64,000 nucleotides of DNA from Byssothecium circinans. Lineage: Eukaryota; Ascomycota; Dothideomycetes; Pleosporales; Massarinaceae. The number at the start of each line of letters is the position of its first letter. The stretch's first letter is position 1. The notes below the pieces were generated by a model. It was not told the origin of the DNA, ran no database searches, and was given only the letters and a program-made list of their open reading frames with translations. The DNA lies in the NCBI GenBank assembly GCA_010015675.1, contig ML976980.1, forward strand, positions 1,164,362 to 1,228,361, read 5' to 3'. Positions 22,545-33,705 of the stretch are shown here, piece after piece. Both the position numbers and the translations under genes were made by a program.

Positions 22545-22628
22545 ATTATTCATCTACAAAACCCTTAATTTATCGCGATTGCCAAATCCCGTGCGTTTTC
22601 TATGCTGCCCGCACCAAAAACCAACAGC

Positions 22629-22712
22629 GCTTGGCAAAAAGCGCGTTGAGCGTGGTGGTTGCGTTGAGCCTAGTAGCACTACCGAGCGAAGCGAGGTAGT
22701 GCGTGGCGCGAG
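22629..22712 (-). repeat. right 84-bp terminal inverted repeat of the pogo element
   Basis: Perfect reverse complement of 20780-20863, followed by the TA target duplication. Confidence 0.95.
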
Positions 22713-22898
22713 TAGACCCTGTCCGCTAGTTTCCCCCGAACACCGCGCGACAAAGGAGGCGGGGCGCAAGTTTGGGGGCCAGGTACCTGAACTAAACAAA
22801 ACGATAACTTGTTGGGCTGACCGCGCTTTTTGTAAACCTTTCTGTATGCGACAACTTCTCGAAAGCCACCTTTGAGCGCCGTGCGCCGCGAACTACAC

Positions 22899-23889
22899 AT
22901 GGCGAACTTCAACCCAAATAGGTGGTACCATGTCTTTCCAAACCAAGACCCCAAAACAGGTCTCGTTGGCACGAGTCTTTTCAAAGACAAAGTCGCCGGA
23001 TCTGTATTCTATAGTGGCGCGAACGTCACCAGACGAGAACAGCAATGGCAATTCTATCCCATCGACTCAGAATACTATGTCTTGCGGACAAGCGAAGGCG
23101 GACCGGAGGGGTTTCTGGGAGCTACGATATCAGCCAATGAGACGTCACCGGGCCACACGCGCGCACGAATGACCAGGGGAAATGTGTTGGATGATTCAGT
23201 ATACTGGAAGATTGAACCTTGGAAAGATGGGACCTTCTTCATGTGGAACAAAAGGAATGAGAGTTCGTGGCATCTGGGGAAGAACGCGAGCACGGTTTTC
23301 ATGGATTCGAACATCACGGCGCCGCGGAATGGGCAGCGGCTGTCTTTTTCGGCTATTAAGGAAATCAATGCGAAGCAATTCTCAACGGTGAATGTAAATG
23401 CTCGGTATCATTGCTTCCTTCGACATTGAGCTAATGCGTATGTAGCTAAACTCAGCAGCTGTCACAACACCCTCACCACAAACGATTACCGACAACTCAC
23501 CCATAACCTCCACCCCCAACTCCAACACCAACACCAACACCAATACTCCCTTACCATCCAACGCGCCCTCGGCACCAACATCCACAGGTCTCTCCACCAC
23601 CACAAAAGCCGCAATCGGCGTCTCCATCATCATTGCCCTACTCATCGGCTCCGTCGTCCTCGGCCTCTTCCTCTGGCAGAAACGAAAACGACGGCAACGA
23701 CGAATAACGAGTAAAGAACTTGATGGAGTTACGGCCTACCCAGACATACGCAAAGGCGCTCATGTATACGAGATGAATCATGATGCAACCGCTAAGTATG
23801 AGATGCCGAGTCATGGTGTTTATGCGGAGCTGCCGCCGAATTACCCTCCGGTCGAGTTGCCTGGTTCTCCAATTCATAGGGCGCGATGA
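22899..23889 (+). CDS. single-pass membrane protein with ricin-type lectin-like ectodomain
   Basis: A 312-residue protein from exons 22899-23393 and 23446-23889. The 52-nt intron has GTAAAT, a GCTAATG branch and ATGTAG. Residues 1-165 look like a ricin-type beta-trefoil: NRWYHVFPN, a QQWQFYP motif of the QxW kind, then VYWKIEPWKDGTFFMWNKRN. A Thr/Pro/Asn-rich stalk containing a short NT repeat follows. The membrane helix is at about 220-242 (AAIGVSIIIALLIGSVVLGL), then KRKRRQRR and a cytosolic tail with Tyr-containing YEM and YAELPPNYPP segments. I see no signal peptide; the helix may act as a signal anchor, or an upstream exon is missing. The start is the first ATG after an upstream non-ATG open stretch. 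The pogo element ends about 185 bp upstream. Confidence 0.75.
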
Positions 23890-25853
23890 AAGGATTGATC
23901 TACAAGAGAAGGAAGAGTTTAGGAAAACGAAAAGAATGCGAGTAGTGCTTGCCTGCGTGTCGGCCTCGGGTGAGTTTAGGGTCTGCTTGGCCTGGGTCAG
24001 ACTGCGCCAAAGAGCAGCAGAATTCTTTCCAAGGTTCGCATGGTAGATCCGAAGGGCAAATATATTTACGGTGGCGAAGCACGAAGACGAAGGGAAAAGA
24101 TCACCATGTGACGATCACCAGTTTCCGGATCATATACAGGAGGGTTGGATTGGAATTGAACCTTGAGAAGATGGAGATGAATGTGACGTGGGTGGAGGCA
24201 TGGAGAGATGACTCCGAGAGTCACGGACGAACAATATCCAATATTGCATACCTAATACGACCCCAAAAAGCGCATTGCTATTCACAGCATGCCGCCAGAA
24301 TTTCTCAGTGACGGACACGTTTAATATGTTTTCGATAAACACTAACGTTCTGCAGATCGGATCGCAGTCAACAACTGGAATAGGTAGGAATGGTTCAAAG
24401 AGAGCACATTCCGCACTTGACGGCTTGTCAAATTGCGGTAGGACTTGCCTCACAATGGCATTGTGCGACATGACGTTAGAACTCATCTCTGGTTCCATCC
24501 TGGCTACACAGCAGGCAAATCTGACACAGACTCCTTGAACCAGTTCTGCATCCTGTCCGAGCAATTTCGCCCCGCAAAATCTTGCAGAGCGCAATAGTTG
24601 AGCTCCTGGATATAGTGTTGCACAAAACATTGACACCGGGATACGGAGGCATGGTTTCGGTCGGAGGGGAAATGGATAGGCAACCCGGCAAAACAACATT
24701 CGGAGAACAACCGACACCCCAAGAGGCTCAGCAGTACCTGCATCGGAGCCTGACTGCTTCTAAATGCTGTAAAATTGAAGGTTTGATTCTGGTCAAGATC
24801 AAACACGTGTTGTGCTGACCAGGGTGATAGATGAGGTTGATGGCAGGCTGAAGCCGGCAGAATTGGCGGATATTGCATCTCAGCGAATTGCATCATATCG
24901 AAAGCAAACTCCGACAACACGGCATTAACTCAATGTGTTGCTACGACTTCTTCTTTGGAAACAAAGAAGATAGCATCATATTGATCAGACTTTCCGAACT
25001 TGACCACAAGCTCGAACTCAACCATCCCCGTCACTTCATAGAATACACGTTCAAAGCGCCGATTCACACTCACCTCCAGATCCTTCGCTTTTTTTTTTTT
25101 CTAATTCTCTACCAAGTTTCAGTAGACGCAATCTAAGAATCACGCTCTACACGCAGCTACTATTTCGTCCTGTCGGTATTATGTTTCCTACGCCTAGGGT
25201 TCGCGCCACGAGGTTACTTGGATCTCATCCGCAGGAGCCAGTGACCGTCAACGTCAAGATTAAGCTTAAATTCGGAGCTTGGAAAACTGTGAGATGGCAT
25301 GATCTGGGGTAGGTAGAAGCCGATTTGGCGTCATTTGGCATACTATGATGGCTCCGACAAATGACAGGCTCCTTCTCCGGTCTCATCCTAGCACGAGAGA
25401 GGGATAGCTTGCAGAAAGTGCAACTGAAAACTACTCATGCACACGCTAATGGGATCCCAAGCCCCTCCATATACGATCCCAGCCATCCAGCGGAAAAGCC
25501 ACACACCGATGTTTTCGACAAAGATACCACGTTCAGGTGCCGGTTCTCAGCTTCATATACACAACACCAGACACTTCCCCAACGCCTCATTCCCCGCAGC
25601 TACCAGCTCTGCGCAAATTGCCCAGCCATCTACCGACTACCGCACACCCTATCCCGTCGGCCTTACCCCCATCACGTCCATTCCCCAATACGCCGTCTTC
25701 ATTAACACTCTCAGATACACCACTTTGCATCGTCGCACACAATTCCGGTAATGGAAAGCATGGAGACCCAAAAAGAACACTAGACATGCCCTTGGCGTGT
25801 GAGCCGCGCTGCATGCCTCCTAATCTCGGGTCTTAGACTCGTAACTATGGGGG
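23890..25853. other. 2-kb intergenic region
   Basis: No confidently supported gene. A weak minus-strand candidate is listed separately (24130-24920). A poly-T tract (ctttttttttttt) lies near 25090. A 43-codon frame at 25181 and overlapping frames at 25361-25836 have no family features. Confidence 0.4.
24130..24920 (-). CDS. uncertain, uncharacterised open frames
   Basis: Two overlapping minus-strand frames run 24920-24504 and 24717-24130. The first contains FDMMQFAEMQYPPILPASAC. The second contains MEPEMSSNVMSHNAIVRQVL followed by FEPFLPIPVVDCDPICRTLV. They could be pieces of one gene joined by an intron I cannot place, a decayed gene, or chance frames. No domain recognised. Confidence 0.2.
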
Positions 25854-25859
25854 TATAAG
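25854..25859 (+). promoter_or_regulatory. TATA-like box of the tyrosinase gene
   Basis: TATAAG 74 bp upstream of the ATG at 25928. Function inferred. Confidence 0.35.
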
Positions 25860-25927
25860 TGTAGTGGGCGTCTTTTCTCCAACGCGTTTTTTCCAGCTAG
25901 GTGAACTTTTTCGACTTGAGACGGACT

Positions 25928-27470
25928 ATGGCGAAGGGTTTCAGTTTGAAGGGGCTTTATGCTCTGTTTGTTTCGCTAGGCTTGCTTTCCGTGTTGGTGG
26001 TTGCAGATGCGGTGGGGGACTTGCAGACCAAAGGGCGGCCGAGCGTTGATGCTGTGATTGCGAAGTCGACGACTTGTACTAAGGATAAGCTCAAGGTGAG
26101 GAAGGAATGGTATGTCTAATTCTCTTCCATCCTCTTCCTCTTCACACTTCCTTTGCCGAACATGTCGCTGACGCGTTGGTATGCAGGGGCGACACGACTA
26201 CTGCCGAGAAGAAGGCATACATCGCCGCCGTACAGTGTAAGTGCATGGGGCATTCGGACATTGGAGGTGGATGTTCTTGAGTAAGTGAGACTAATGGGGA
26301 GACAGGCCTCATCAAAGCGCCCTCCAAACTCCCAGCAGCGACCTACCCAGGCGCCAAAACTCGCTACGATGACTTCGTCGCTATCCATATTAAGAACACG
26401 ATGAGCATCCACGGAACAGGAAACTTCCTCTCCTGGCACCGATATTACACGTTTGCGTATGAGCAAGCGTTGATCAAAGAGTGCGGATATAACGGGACTC
26501 AGCCGGTAAGCACCACTTCACTTCTTACTTTAGTTCATGGATGTGGATGATATGATGATGATTGAATGAGAAGGTGCTAACGAGTGAGAAAATAGTACTG
26601 GGACTGGGGCAGATGGGCAGCGAGCCCAGAGACTTCACCTTTACTCGACGGAAGCGAAACGAGTATAAGCGGCCAAGGAGCAAAGACGACGCATAACAGC
26701 AATGGAATAAAGCCGGCTGGCCAAGGCGGTGGCTGTATCAGTGGTCCTTTCAAAGACATGACTGTAAACTTGGGGTAAGCTACACCCTTCCCATTTCCCC
26801 CTGCCGATCATCCTCCTCATTATCTTTTCTGCTTCTATCTACAGTTTATCTTCATACTAATCATACGACAGCCCCTTGGCCACCCTCGGCGATACCACAC
26901 CACCCAGAAACCCCCAGAGTAACGGCTACGGCTACAACCCGCGCTGCATCAAACGCGATATTTCCGGCTATCTCACGCAGCGCGATGCTTCAACTGCAAA
27001 GATCGCAGCGCTCATCACGGGAGCGAGAGATATTGGCACTTTTCAGAATACCATGCAATCGGGCAACGGCGTGCATCCTGCAGGGCATTTCACCATCAGC
27101 GGAGATCCCGGGTCCGGTGAGTCCTCCATCCCTCTCCTCCCTCTTCACTTCCCCCAAATCTGCCCACTGTATCCCTATCAGTCGTCGTATACTGACCGCC
27201 GCATGTTTAGACTTCTATGTCTCCCCCGGCGACCCAATCTTCTGGTTCCACCACGCCATGGTCGACCGCACATGGTACATCTGGCAGACGCAAGACTTCG
27301 AGAAGCGACAGCAGGTCATTTCAGGCGGTACCTCGATGATGGGTGGTGGGCGCGCGGCGACTCTAGAGGATAACGTCGATTTAGAGGTTTTGAACGTCGA
27401 TGGGAAGAGCTATAAGATTAAGGACTTGGTGAGCACGGTTGCGGGGCCGATGTGCTATGTTTATCAGTAA
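25928..27470 (+). CDS. secreted tyrosinase (type-3 copper oxidase)
   Basis: A 371-residue tyrosinase common-central-domain protein, predicted to oxidise phenols outside the cell. Exons: 25928-26109, 26187-26236, 26306-26505, 26596-26774, 26872-27116, 27211-27470; the phases fit and sum to 372 codons. A signal peptide covers residues 1-26. Copper site A is His105, His113 and His122 (HIKNTMSIH..FLSWHRYY). Copper site B is His272, His276 and the His299/300 pair (HPAGH; FWFHHAMVDRTW). The protein is short and lacks the C-terminal cap domain of intracellular melanin tyrosinases, which fits the small secreted class. The upstream frame begins with GTG; the first ATG gives the signal peptide, so I use it. 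Substrate unknown. Confidence 0.92.
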
Positions 27471-29989
27471 GGAATAAGATGGGTGTGGATGGGGCATGGT
27501 AGGCTTTCTACCGTCCTGTGAGAGAGTGTTTTGGTAGAGTGCGAAGTTGGGTGGGATATATAGTTATAGAAATGATTGTTTTCTGCGAATGAAGTTGTGA
27601 GGTCTCTGGGCATGGATGATGAAGCTTCATGGAAGCATTGAACACGGCATTTAGGGCTCTATTTTTGAAATGATGCGGTGCTATGTTAGGCCGGAAATGC
27701 CTGGCCACGGCGGAAGGTACGAAAGCCGACCGTGAGGACGTTGGCAACTTCAAGCGTAAGCAAGTCGACTGATGAGCTCCAGGTTTGTACGTGGGGAGGA
27801 TTTTTTTGTGGGTCAACATGGGGAACATGTAGATAGCCGCGGGGAAGAAATAAATAATAGATACTGGTATACACTGGAAAGCATCATATAAGAAAATGAA
27901 ATAAGTGGAGTCGCCGTTCTTGTAGATGAGCACGGTCGAAATGAGATTCTCTTAGTACCTAAATCCAGTAACCATAATCTACAAATCTCATCAAGGGCAA
28001 CACGGAGCCTGGCACTTAGCCGAATTATGAGCTTTGGCAGTGACGGCGTAATGCGAGTTTACCAACGAGATGGCGAATCATACCCCACCATTTTTTGAGG
28101 ATGCATGGACGAGAAAGCACGAGAGGGCATGATAGGAAACAGGAGAAGAGAAACGACCGAGTGCACTGAGACAGAAAAGCTAGTTGGAGATGGTGAATTG
28201 ACACGCCTGAGACGATAGGGGGGTTTGGATGGTGATGCTCTCGAGTGTGGCGATGTGAACAACGGCAGAAGGAATGTCGAGATAGTCAAAAGAAGTCAAA
28301 TCCAGCCTTGCGTTGATAAGAAGCATCTCAATAGGCCATTGCAACAATAGCATAAGGTGGCGATATGCATTTCACCACCTACCCACCACCTACCTACCTC
28401 CCTCTCGTACTGCATAATTCCTCTGTCAAAGCTAGCGCCCATCCCATCTCACTCCAGCCACCCGATCTTAAAAATCGCACAAAATTAAAATTCTAAATAG
28501 ACAGATCGAATGCAATGAATTAGTAGACACGACTCCCACCTTTCGAAAATCCATATAATGTCGTGGTGGTGTGGTACACTCGGCCTCCCACCCGAAATCG
28601 TGCCAAAAAAGCGTTTTATTATGAGACGGTCTTGTTGAGGTGGCCCGAGCGTCTCATACAGTCGCTTTTCTGCGATCGACAGCTTAGATAACGGTGATCT
28701 TATCTCAGTTACCCGATTTGGAAGCTTCGGTAAAATCCCTAGTACACGCGCTAATGCAGTTTTGGCGTGCATGTGACGTCGCGCCAGCCTAACTCTCTTG
28801 CGCGTCAACCTCGCCTTCTGCTGCTTCTTTCTCAGTACACCACACCCGAGTCTGCGAGTAAGTATCGCCCCGCGCACCCACACACTTCAAAAGCTTTACT
28901 TACATTCTGCTCCAGATCCCAATGACCGAAACCCCTCTTCCCCAGCCAGCAAGCCCCGGCCCAATCACCCGCGCGGTCTGCAATGTCTGGAGCCGCCACC
29001 GCGCGACTCACAAGAACGGATATCAGAGGGAGTGCGTTATCTTTCCAAGGTAGCCACAGTCCAGCTTCGCCACTGGCTTTCGCGATCAACGACTCTGGGT
29101 GTGTGTGTAACCCACATGCTCTTCTTTCCTGCCTCATTCGTGGGGTACCGTAAATGGTACGACGACGACGCCAAACGACATCCCGCGCCGCGCAAAGAGG
29201 ACAAAGTAAAAGAGTCGAAGCTCCTTCCCCTCTTCCCTTATCTACTTCGATGAAGGAAGAGGCAGGTATGTGTTAGCTGGTGACGAACTAAAGTGTAGTT
29301 TTCAATCCGAGCGCTCGTTGCCTTCTGCCTTAACCTGTTTCACGTCCTTCTTGGGACTGTGGCGCGGGGAAAGGTTGGGGGATCGGTGTTGTGCGGGGTG
29401 ACTGGTCACTTTGTTTCGTTTTGGTGGGTCGTCGTTGGTTTGTGGAGTTGTTGGGTGATGGAGTTTCGGTCTTGCTTGCTCGTGAGAGTGAGCGGATCAT
29501 GGGTCCTGTGATGATGTCCCTGCATTTTTGTTCGGGGGCATTAAAGCCAAAATTGACACACAGCCCGGTTGCCTTTATTGGTGGCGTGTGGTTGTGCATG
29601 AGAACAGCAGGAGAGCTAATCTGAGGACCGTATGTAGAATGAATGGAGCAGTTTACCGAGGTGGCATTTCGTGTATGCGACTTCATTGTGAATAAGTCTT
29701 AAGGTGGAGTGAGCTTCTGAAAATATACTTGGAATGGCACGCATGTGAAGTGAACGCTGGAGTCATATCGTGATCTTTCTAGGAGTATAAACAGTGGACC
29801 TAGGACTAAAAAAAAACGCTATCAATGGCCCCATCCCAATCCACTCGCGCACCTAGGCCTTATCCAAAATCGCACCTCCATCCAACTCTGTACATTCCAG
29901 CCCAATTCCTCATATCAACCGACATCTCCGACTGCGTCCTATCCAAGCACCTCCGAACCAAATTCGCCGCCACCTTGTCAGCTGAGCCA
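27471..29989. other. 2.5-kb convergent intergenic region
   Basis: Between the tyrosinase and L-type lectin stops. A plus-strand frame of 151 codons at 28798-29253 contains SRSTTLGVCVTHMLFFPASF and a charged tail, which could be a fragment of a small membrane protein, but no start or splice pattern convinces me. Otherwise nothing supported. Confidence 0.35.
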
Positions 29990-31194
29990 TTAGAAACGAT
30001 CCCTCTGCCTCGCACGATACACGGTGAACCCAACGTAACCCCCAGTGAGCGCCAAACCAAAAAGCACAAACTTGATAAAGAACCACGTCCAGCTGCCACC
30101 CTCGCTCTTCTCCGTCGGCGCCTTCTGCTTGTCCTTGTTCTTTTTCTTGCCCTTGTCCTTCTTGCCTTTCTTACCATCGCTACCAGCCGACGGTTGTTTT
30201 AGGTAGAGGTTCTGCGTCTTGACGGAAATAATGTCGTGGTTGTCGGAGAGTTCGCCGGTCTCAGCAGAGAATCCAAGGTATGCGACGGCAGGGACTTTAT
30301 AGTCTTCAATCTCGAAGCAATCGGTCCATTCGTCTTCGGCCTTGTATTGGAGTTCGAGCTTGAGGGATTTGTCGGCGAAGTAGGTGAATTTCGCTTTGGT
30401 AGGGACTTGGGCGTTGCGAATGCCGCGGGCCTGAGAATGTTAGCTCTTTCCAACTTTCCTTGCAGGGTTTAGAAGACTTACAGAGCACCCGGCAAGCTCG
30501 TTCGCCTTGCCGTCATTATCCTTGTCATATTTCGTGTTCCCATCACCGTTCATAGCCATGATATAAGGGAACACAGTGCCCGGCCTGTTGTTCTTGTACG
30601 TATCGAAGAAAACACCAAGTCCCTCGAACTCGTCAACTGAGCCGAAGACGTTGCCGGATCTAGCACGGTCCCTAGTGAGCCACATGGCGAAGCCGTCGCC
30701 GAAAAGGTTGCCTTGTCCATGGATCTTAAACTCGACCAAGACCTAGACCGTGTGAGCTTGGTCAGGTGTAGTAGTGGAAAGTGATCGCGAGCGTACCTCC
30801 CAATTTGTAGCAGTCAAAGGTACGCGCGAGAATATCCAGCCGTTGCGCGATGGCTTGTCTGAGGCGAGTCGCACATACTGGTCAGTACGGATGATGGTGT
30901 CTCCGCCAAAGTCCCACCAGCGGCTCTGCATGTCCGAGTCCAGATATGGCTGCTCTCGTGGTTAGAAACCAACCCAATCACACCCTTTCACATACGAAAT
31001 CGCTAAGGGAGACTTACGGCCTCCAGACTGTGTGTCCGTAGCTAGACTGCATTAGCATCCCCATTCCCCTAAAGCTTACTTCCACAACTCACAGAAATGG
31101 CCTTGACGTCAGGATGTTCCTGCATTCCCAGCGCCTTCACAGCGCCCAGGCTCCCCGCCAGCAGGCACAGACTGGCCCATGTCCGCGCAAACAT
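29990..31194 (-). CDS. L-type lectin cargo receptor (VIP36/ERGIC-53/EMP46-like)
   Basis: A 326-residue type I membrane protein of the leguminous-type lectin family, which carries glycoproteins between ER and Golgi. Exons on the minus strand: 31194-31093, 31041-31018, 30949-30797, 30742-30482, 30430-29990. Exon 2 is only 24 nt (LRTHSLEA). Residues 1-22 are a signal peptide. The lectin domain has RWWDFGGDTIIRTDQYVRL, GDGFAMWLTRDR, FEGLGVFFDTYKN and GFSAETGELSDNHDI. A Lys-rich KKGKKDKGKKKNKDK stretch precedes the membrane helix (WFFIKFVLFGLALTGGYVGF), and the tail is RARQRDRF. Introns are 51-68 nt and all phases agree. Divergent from TIM13. Confidence 0.9.
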
Positions 31195-31613
31195 TGTTGC
31201 CTTCCGTCTCTTCAAAGCGTGTCTTGAAACCTGCGTTCGGGGACCAAGACGAGCTCCGCTCCCACCCAAAAAGATGTGGACGTAAGCGGAGTGTGGAGTA
31301 AAGAATGTCAGAAGTCTAAGCTTCTACAATTGGGTCGAAAGAATAAGGGGATGGTCGGCAATCGGGGCGGTCGGGGCGGCGGCGTCAACCACATGGAAGA
31401 AGTGCGGCGGGCGGAGGTGTAGTGGTGAAAGTGGCCTCTTGGTGAGCTCGTGCGCGGTGCTGGGCCGAGAAGGGAAAGCGCCGCCCGCGGTTGGCCTTGA
31501 CGTCGACAACTTTTTCTGACCACTCCATTTCTCCACATCCACGCCCAACAAACCCTATCTTTCATATACGGTCCGGTTCGAATTGCGATCGCTAAACACA
31601 TTATTGAGAAGAG
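31195..31613. promoter_or_regulatory. divergent promoter region, L-type lectin / TIM13
   Basis: 419 bp between divergent start codons. No named motif claimed. Confidence 0.4.
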
Positions 31614-31975
31614 ATGGATTCATTAGGCGCGCAGGGCATGTCTGCCTTCCAGAACGACCCCAAGACGCAGGTTATGCGCCAGGTGCAGCAAGAGGCTGCC
31701 ATGCAGAATGCGCGGATGCTTGTCGAGGTACGATATAAACGTCTATTTCACTTCATCCTCAGATGTGTGTCTAACAAAAGGACTAGAAACTCAACGACCA
31801 CTGCTTTGAGCGCTGCGTCCCCAAGCCCGGCACCTCCCTCTCCAAGGGCGAAGAGACGTGCTTCACATCCTGCATGGAAAAGTACATGTCTGCATGGAAC
31901 ACGGTGTCGAAGACGTATGTGGCAAGGATACAGAAGGAGAGTCAGCAAGGCGGTGGGCTGGCGAATACTTTTTAA
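31614..31975 (+). CDS. TIM13: mitochondrial intermembrane-space chaperone TIM13
   Basis: A 100-residue small TIM protein. Exons 31614-31727 and 31787-31975; the 59-nt intron has a TCTAAC branch and ends GACTAG. The twin CX3C motif is CFERC (Cys44/Cys48) and CFTSC (Cys63/Cys67), with NDHCFERCVPKPGTSLSKGE typical of Tim13. With Tim8 it escorts hydrophobic precursors across the intermembrane space and is imported through the Mia40 relay. The C-terminus SQQGGGLANTF fits the family. Confidence 0.93.
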
Positions 31976-32309
31976 GCCTAGGAGCGATTGGGATGGAGAA
32001 GAAGAGGAAGAACAACGATGGACTCGGGTCACTGCGCAATTGACGCGTCGATATTTGACCAAATGAGTGGCGATATGTTCGGACTGTACACTACGGATGC
32101 ATGGACGGAAAAAGGATTGGATCGGGCACTCTCATCTGGTGGCACTACAACTGTAAAATACTGTACACTATCACCGGCATCGTGTGGGAATGATGGGTCG
32201 AGGAAACCTAATATATGGTATTCGCCAAAACCGTGGAGACAAACTCCTCGCTTGCTATGCTAACATTGCTCGAATACATGTGGAATACACGCGCTCTTTC
32301 TCGCCACAC

Positions 32310-33302
32310 CTAGCTCTGGTTCTTCCCAAAGGTCTTCTGCCTCTGCGCATACTCCTTCACGACAAGACTACACATTGAGTCCTGACACAGTCGCTTCCGC
32401 CTCGCTGGATCCAATTTGCTCGCAAACTCCAGTCCGCTCGCCCTCTCCACAACCTCCACAGGGACCTCAAAGTCGGTCAACGGCTTATTATTCGAGATGA
32501 CTGCGTTGGGCAGCACGAAAGCGCCCAGAGCGACTTTGCCCCCCGGAACGCCGTCTTCGGCAAATATGACTTTGTAGAAGTGCGTAGGCACGGCGACATT
32601 GGGTGGATTCCCGATGACCTCGTAGCTTACGCGCCACTTGCCGTCGGCTTCTTTCTTGGGGAGATAGAGCGGGCCTGTTACGACGCGGACGGAGGGGTAT
32701 CGCTTCGTCAAACGTCGGCAGAAATCCTCAAAATGTGCCCAGTAGTCTCGGTTGAAGCCGTCGCCCACTTGAGGGCACATGTTGCTCAGCGCAAAGGTAT
32801 CGTCCATGGCTGCTTGGCTCCACTTAGCATCTGCGGCAGGCACTTGATGTCCGCGATCATAGCCAGACCGAAAGTAGTCTTTAAGCTTTGCGCGGAACAT
32901 CTCGGGGATGGACACATCTTCTATAAAGACAGAGTGTTTGCGGTCGGCATTGTTTTCGGCTAGCGACTGCGGTGTAATATGCTCGGCGACCCAGGCTGGG
33001 TTTCGCGTTCGTCGATCGAAGGAGGATGTGAGGGAGTGGGCGGATCGTAGGTCCGCGATAGGGCCTGGGAACCCGTATTGGAAGACACCGCTAGGATCGA
33101 CGAGGTCTTTCAGTGCAGCAGCATAGGGCGTGGGAGGAGTCGACAGTACAGGTGGAAGCGCGGGCCGGGGAGGGCCTGCCGTAGTCGTTGTCGTGATGGT
33201 AGGTATTGGAGGGTCTTTCTTCGAAGAATAGAATGCTGCTGTAGCTGCTGCGCCCGTCGCGGCGCCCGCTGCTGCTATGACCGCAAGTGTGACTTTCGAC
33301 AT
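32310..33302 (-). CDS. NUC1: mitochondrial endonuclease G, NUC1
   Basis: A single-exon 330-residue DNA/RNA non-specific endonuclease. The N-terminus MSKVTLAVIAAAGAATGAAA is hydrophobic and acts as a mitochondrial targeting/anchor segment, followed by a Thr/Pro linker. The catalytic motif is YDRGHQVPAADAKW, with DRGHQ at residues 149-153 and His152 as base. NMCPQVGDGFNRDYW supplies the metal-binding Asn region. It degrades nucleic acid in mitochondria and during cell death. It converges with TIM13 (stops about 335 bp apart) and is divergent from the TCD gene. Confidence 0.95.
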   Translation of the reverse strand: MSKVTLAVIAAAGAATGAAATAAFYSSKKDPPIPTITTTTTAGPPRPALPPVLSTPPTPYAAALKDLVDPSGVFQYGFPGPIADLRSAHSLTSSFDRRTRNPAWVAEHITPQSLAENNADRKHSVFIEDVSIPEMFRAKLKDYFRSGYDRGHQVPAADAKWSQAAMDDTFALSNMCPQVGDGFNRDYWAHFEDFCRRLTKRYPSVRVVTGPLYLPKKEADGKWRVSYEVIGNPPNVAVPTHFYKVIFAEDGVPGGKVALGAFVLPNAVISNNKPLTDFEVPVEVVERASGLEFASKLDPARRKRLCQDSMCSLVVKEYAQRQKTFGKNQS

Positions 33303-33705
33303 GTTGACGATAAATTTGGGAGAGGCCGACGATCGAAGCGTTTAAGGAGCAGGCGCTTGGGATCGTGGAGAGACTATAAGAGCAGTTTAGTACTCAGACG
33401 TAATCAGCTGCTCGAGCTGCGCGTGAGGAATGTTTCAAACGCGTCGAAAGTCTGTGTCTTGGTTCGCGGGCGGCTGCAGTTTCGAGGTCATCTGCAGTCA
33501 CTCGAAGGAGAAATGAAGCTCAGATTCGGCGCTAACTCCCTCAGGACTTGCAGGGATGGCTCACTTGAAGTTTCAACACCATGAAGTCATCACGAAGCAA
33601 CCTTCCCTTACGAAGTCTTTTATATTCTATATCCTGTTCATACACTCATGGGGGCACTCTGAAGTCTCCATCATCTCGTTTGTCCTTTCTCATCGGTGAA
33701 TCGAG
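33303..33705. promoter_or_regulatory. divergent promoter region, NUC1 / TCD
   Basis: 403 bp between divergent start codons. No specific element identified. Confidence 0.4.

Larger units (their letters stand above)
20780..22712 (+). mobile_element. intact pogo/Fot1-type DNA transposon
   Basis: A 1,933-bp class II element. TA is duplicated at both ends (20778-20779 and 22713-22714), as expected for the Tc1/mariner-pogo group. The terminal inverted repeats are 84 bp and match at every position (20780-20863 and 22629-22712). Each contains a hairpin-forming segment, cactacc..ggtagtg. The single gene inside is open over its full length. Identical repeats plus an intact transposase point to a recent insertion. 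Confidence 0.95.

Noticed and set aside
25181..25310. 43-codon frame beginning MFPTPRVRATRLLGSHPQEP
   Set aside because: A possible donor follows, but the joined frame stops within about 15 codons; no family seen.
25928..27470. Pigment or secondary-metabolite cluster around the tyrosinase
   Set aside because: No polyketide synthase, terpene or NRPS gene, transporter or cluster regulator lies nearby.
28798..29253. Possible small mitochondrial or membrane protein
   Set aside because: FPASFVGYRKWYDDDAKRHP looks protein-like, but I could not find a start or splice sites giving a coherent protein.
29825..30202. Plus-strand frame of 125 codons
   Set aside because: Its hydrophobic Leu/Val part is the antisense of the Lys-rich stalk and membrane helix codons of the L-type lectin.
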